This document shows, in pieces, positions 62,472 through 64,000 of a stretch of 64,000 nucleotides of DNA (the first letter of the stretch is position 1; every line of letters starts with the position of its first letter). This stretch comes from Ascaris suum. Its lineage: Eukaryota > Nematoda > Chromadorea > Rhabditida > Ascarididae. A model generated the notes under the pieces. That model saw only the letters and a list, made by a program, of their open reading frames with translations, was not told where the DNA came from and made no database searches. The position numbers were made by a program, and so were the translations under genes. The DNA is taken from contig CM024173.1 in NCBI GenBank assembly GCA_013433145.1, positions 1-64,000 of the forward strand. The letters run 5' to 3'.

Positions 62472-64000
62472 CTGAAAACGGCAAAACTGAAACAAACGAA
62501 ACCATACTGTACTCTCAAAGGCTAAAGTGAAAGACAAATAACAGCTCACTACTGGCCAACACAAGAGTTCCAGATAAAGTGCCTAGATCCCTGTCGTACC
62601 ATCCATCCAAACAATAAGTGCCAAGTAAGCAAAAAGAATGCTCAAATGTTCTTTCAGAATTCACTTAGCATCGCTTCAAGTGGATGGATCAGCCTCCTTA
62701 TTTGCAACAAAACTCGAGCACATCTAAACGTGAAAACGTCCTCATGACCGATGATTACATAGACTTTCCGATTCATGCACTCCTAGAAAGCAAAAAACAA
62801 AAGAAAGAAAACACGAATGGAATTGAACAAGCACGAGTGGAATCTACAATAGATGCTTGTCAGACGCACTTCACAGTACCCAACCATCTTAGCAGCCCGC
62901 CCAACATACTCCTCAGTGCTACTTCCTCCATCCACCCTATGTAATCAAAAAGGAGATGCAACCAGATCCCCTTGTAGTCGCTGTAAGGAATAACAGGAAA
63001 AGTTGAGATACAGCTTGCGTGCAATAGCCAGGTTAAATCAAGACACGAAAATACTGAGGGTTATGTATACCAGAAGCAAGGTCAACATGAGACGTAAATT
63101 GCTTGTTCATGTAAGCAAATAAATAAACATACTTTTCTGGTGTTAGTAAAGTGCAGCACAATAGGATTCAAAAAGTGACCTGTTTCAGTTTGAAGCATTT
63201 TGACAGGCATGTGACGAAGGAGTGAAATGACCGTGAGCAGTACTGGTTTGAGAAAGACGGATTGATGCTCGACGAGACTGCTGTATGCTCCGCTCTGAAA
63301 TGTCATCTAAATCAGAGCCTCAAATGGGCCTACCCCCTTTCCCCGTCCCTCCTTTCCCTTCGATCGTCCTCCAGTTGAAGAGGTGGAAGTCGCAAGTCGC
63401 AGTCCGATTCACACCTCAGGCCAGAATAAGAATGAAAGTCTTTTTAAAAAGAAGAGAGAAAACGAAGGAGTGAGAGAAACGACTAAAAAAACGTTTTTTC
63501 TTCTCACTTACTGCCATCACCCCTTCGCTGTCAAGGCAATGAAACCACTGGTGTTCAGAACAATTTTTCTTCATCCGCAAACCCCTAGAACTTAGCAAAC
63601 TTGCATTATTTTTCGCAGCAATAGAAGCTCGCTTGAACTGTCACCTCATCAACGTTTCGACCTCACCTTCAAAGGCCACCTTTGCAGGTGGATAACGACT
63701 CGGGAATGCACATCACTATGACATGCTCTTTAAGTTTAAGTTTGCGCAAATCCACGTTTGCAATGCGCATCACAAAGACGTCGTTTCTATATTTGTGCAT
63801 CAACATTATAGCATGTTCCAACTAGCAACAGTCAGGATGGTCGATTTACTCCGAGAAAAATGAGTCACTCCAGTGAGCTGAAATTTTCCACGCTTTTCTT
63901 AAGGTGCCTTGACGCATTTTACACAGTCGAATGCAGAAGTGCACAAAAAGGAGCCCTCCCTCTACAATTTCTACAAGCGACGGGTAAGACAAAAGGCGCT
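62472..64000. other. No further exon recognised
   Basis: A candidate linker exon (TGATGACATTTCAG acceptor at about 63300) has no clear frame. The CTLH, LisH and SPRY exons that should precede the CRA exons on this strand are absent from here to the window edge. Confidence 0.35.

Noticed and set aside
62684..62944. 86-codon plus-strand frame after a CTTTCAG
   Set aside because: It is hydrophilic and without a motif; the neighbouring RanBPM exons are on the other strand.

Overview
This is a eukaryotic, most likely nematode, genomic window. It is AT-rich, with roughly 60-240 bp exons, strong TTTCAG/TTTTAG-type acceptors and GTAAGT/GTGAGT donors, long introns, TA microsatellites and interspersed repeats. 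I see no bacterial-type genes. Coding sequence had to be recognised exon by exon from protein motifs plus splice sites. Every exon I can assign to a family lies on the minus strand. The taxon is an inference from exon/intron style and AT content; no ribosomal or mitochondrial marker is present.

Layout from left to right. 0.35-3.1 kb: N-terminal and SPRY exons of a RanBPM (RANBP9/10) gene. 5.7-7.0 kb: a degenerate ATAAA-type hexamer satellite interrupted by a relict Ig exon. 6.98-7.96 kb and 20.90-21.88 kb: two nearly identical copies of a ~0.98 kb element. 9.6 kb: a relict TIMP/NTR-like exon, with a second copy at 47.9 kb. 19.2 kb: a broken SH3-like exon. 19.8 kb: a perfect 38-bp palindrome beside a 72-bp repeat found again at 42.5 kb. 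25.6-30.7 kb: a series of I-set Ig exons of a hemicentin-like protein, several broken. 31.6, 41.3, 46.5 and 48.1 kb: TA microsatellites. 42.8-47.2 kb: LisH, CTLH and linker exons of RanBPM, with a non-LTR retrotransposon RT fragment in an intron. 48.3-53.25 kb: the N-terminal half of a DUS2 tRNA-dihydrouridine synthase gene. 58.15-58.6 kb: a CACTAR hexamer array. 59.75-62.5 kb: acidic linker and CRA-domain exons of RanBPM, ending in a stop.

The main result is the arrangement of RanBPM. Its three pieces (N-terminus/SPRY, LisH/CTLH/linker, acidic/CRA) do not overlap and together cover most of one protein. All are on the minus strand, but their block order is the reverse of the transcriptional order. 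The DUS2 gene starts 6.5 kb downstream of the RanBPM stop on the same strand. It is cut off near a TA microsatellite at 48.12-48.20 kb, immediately beyond which the middle RanBPM block begins. This fits either contigs joined in the wrong order at microsatellites or a real rearrangement. Several exons carry frameshifts or stops, so some of the window is genuinely decayed or contains base errors.
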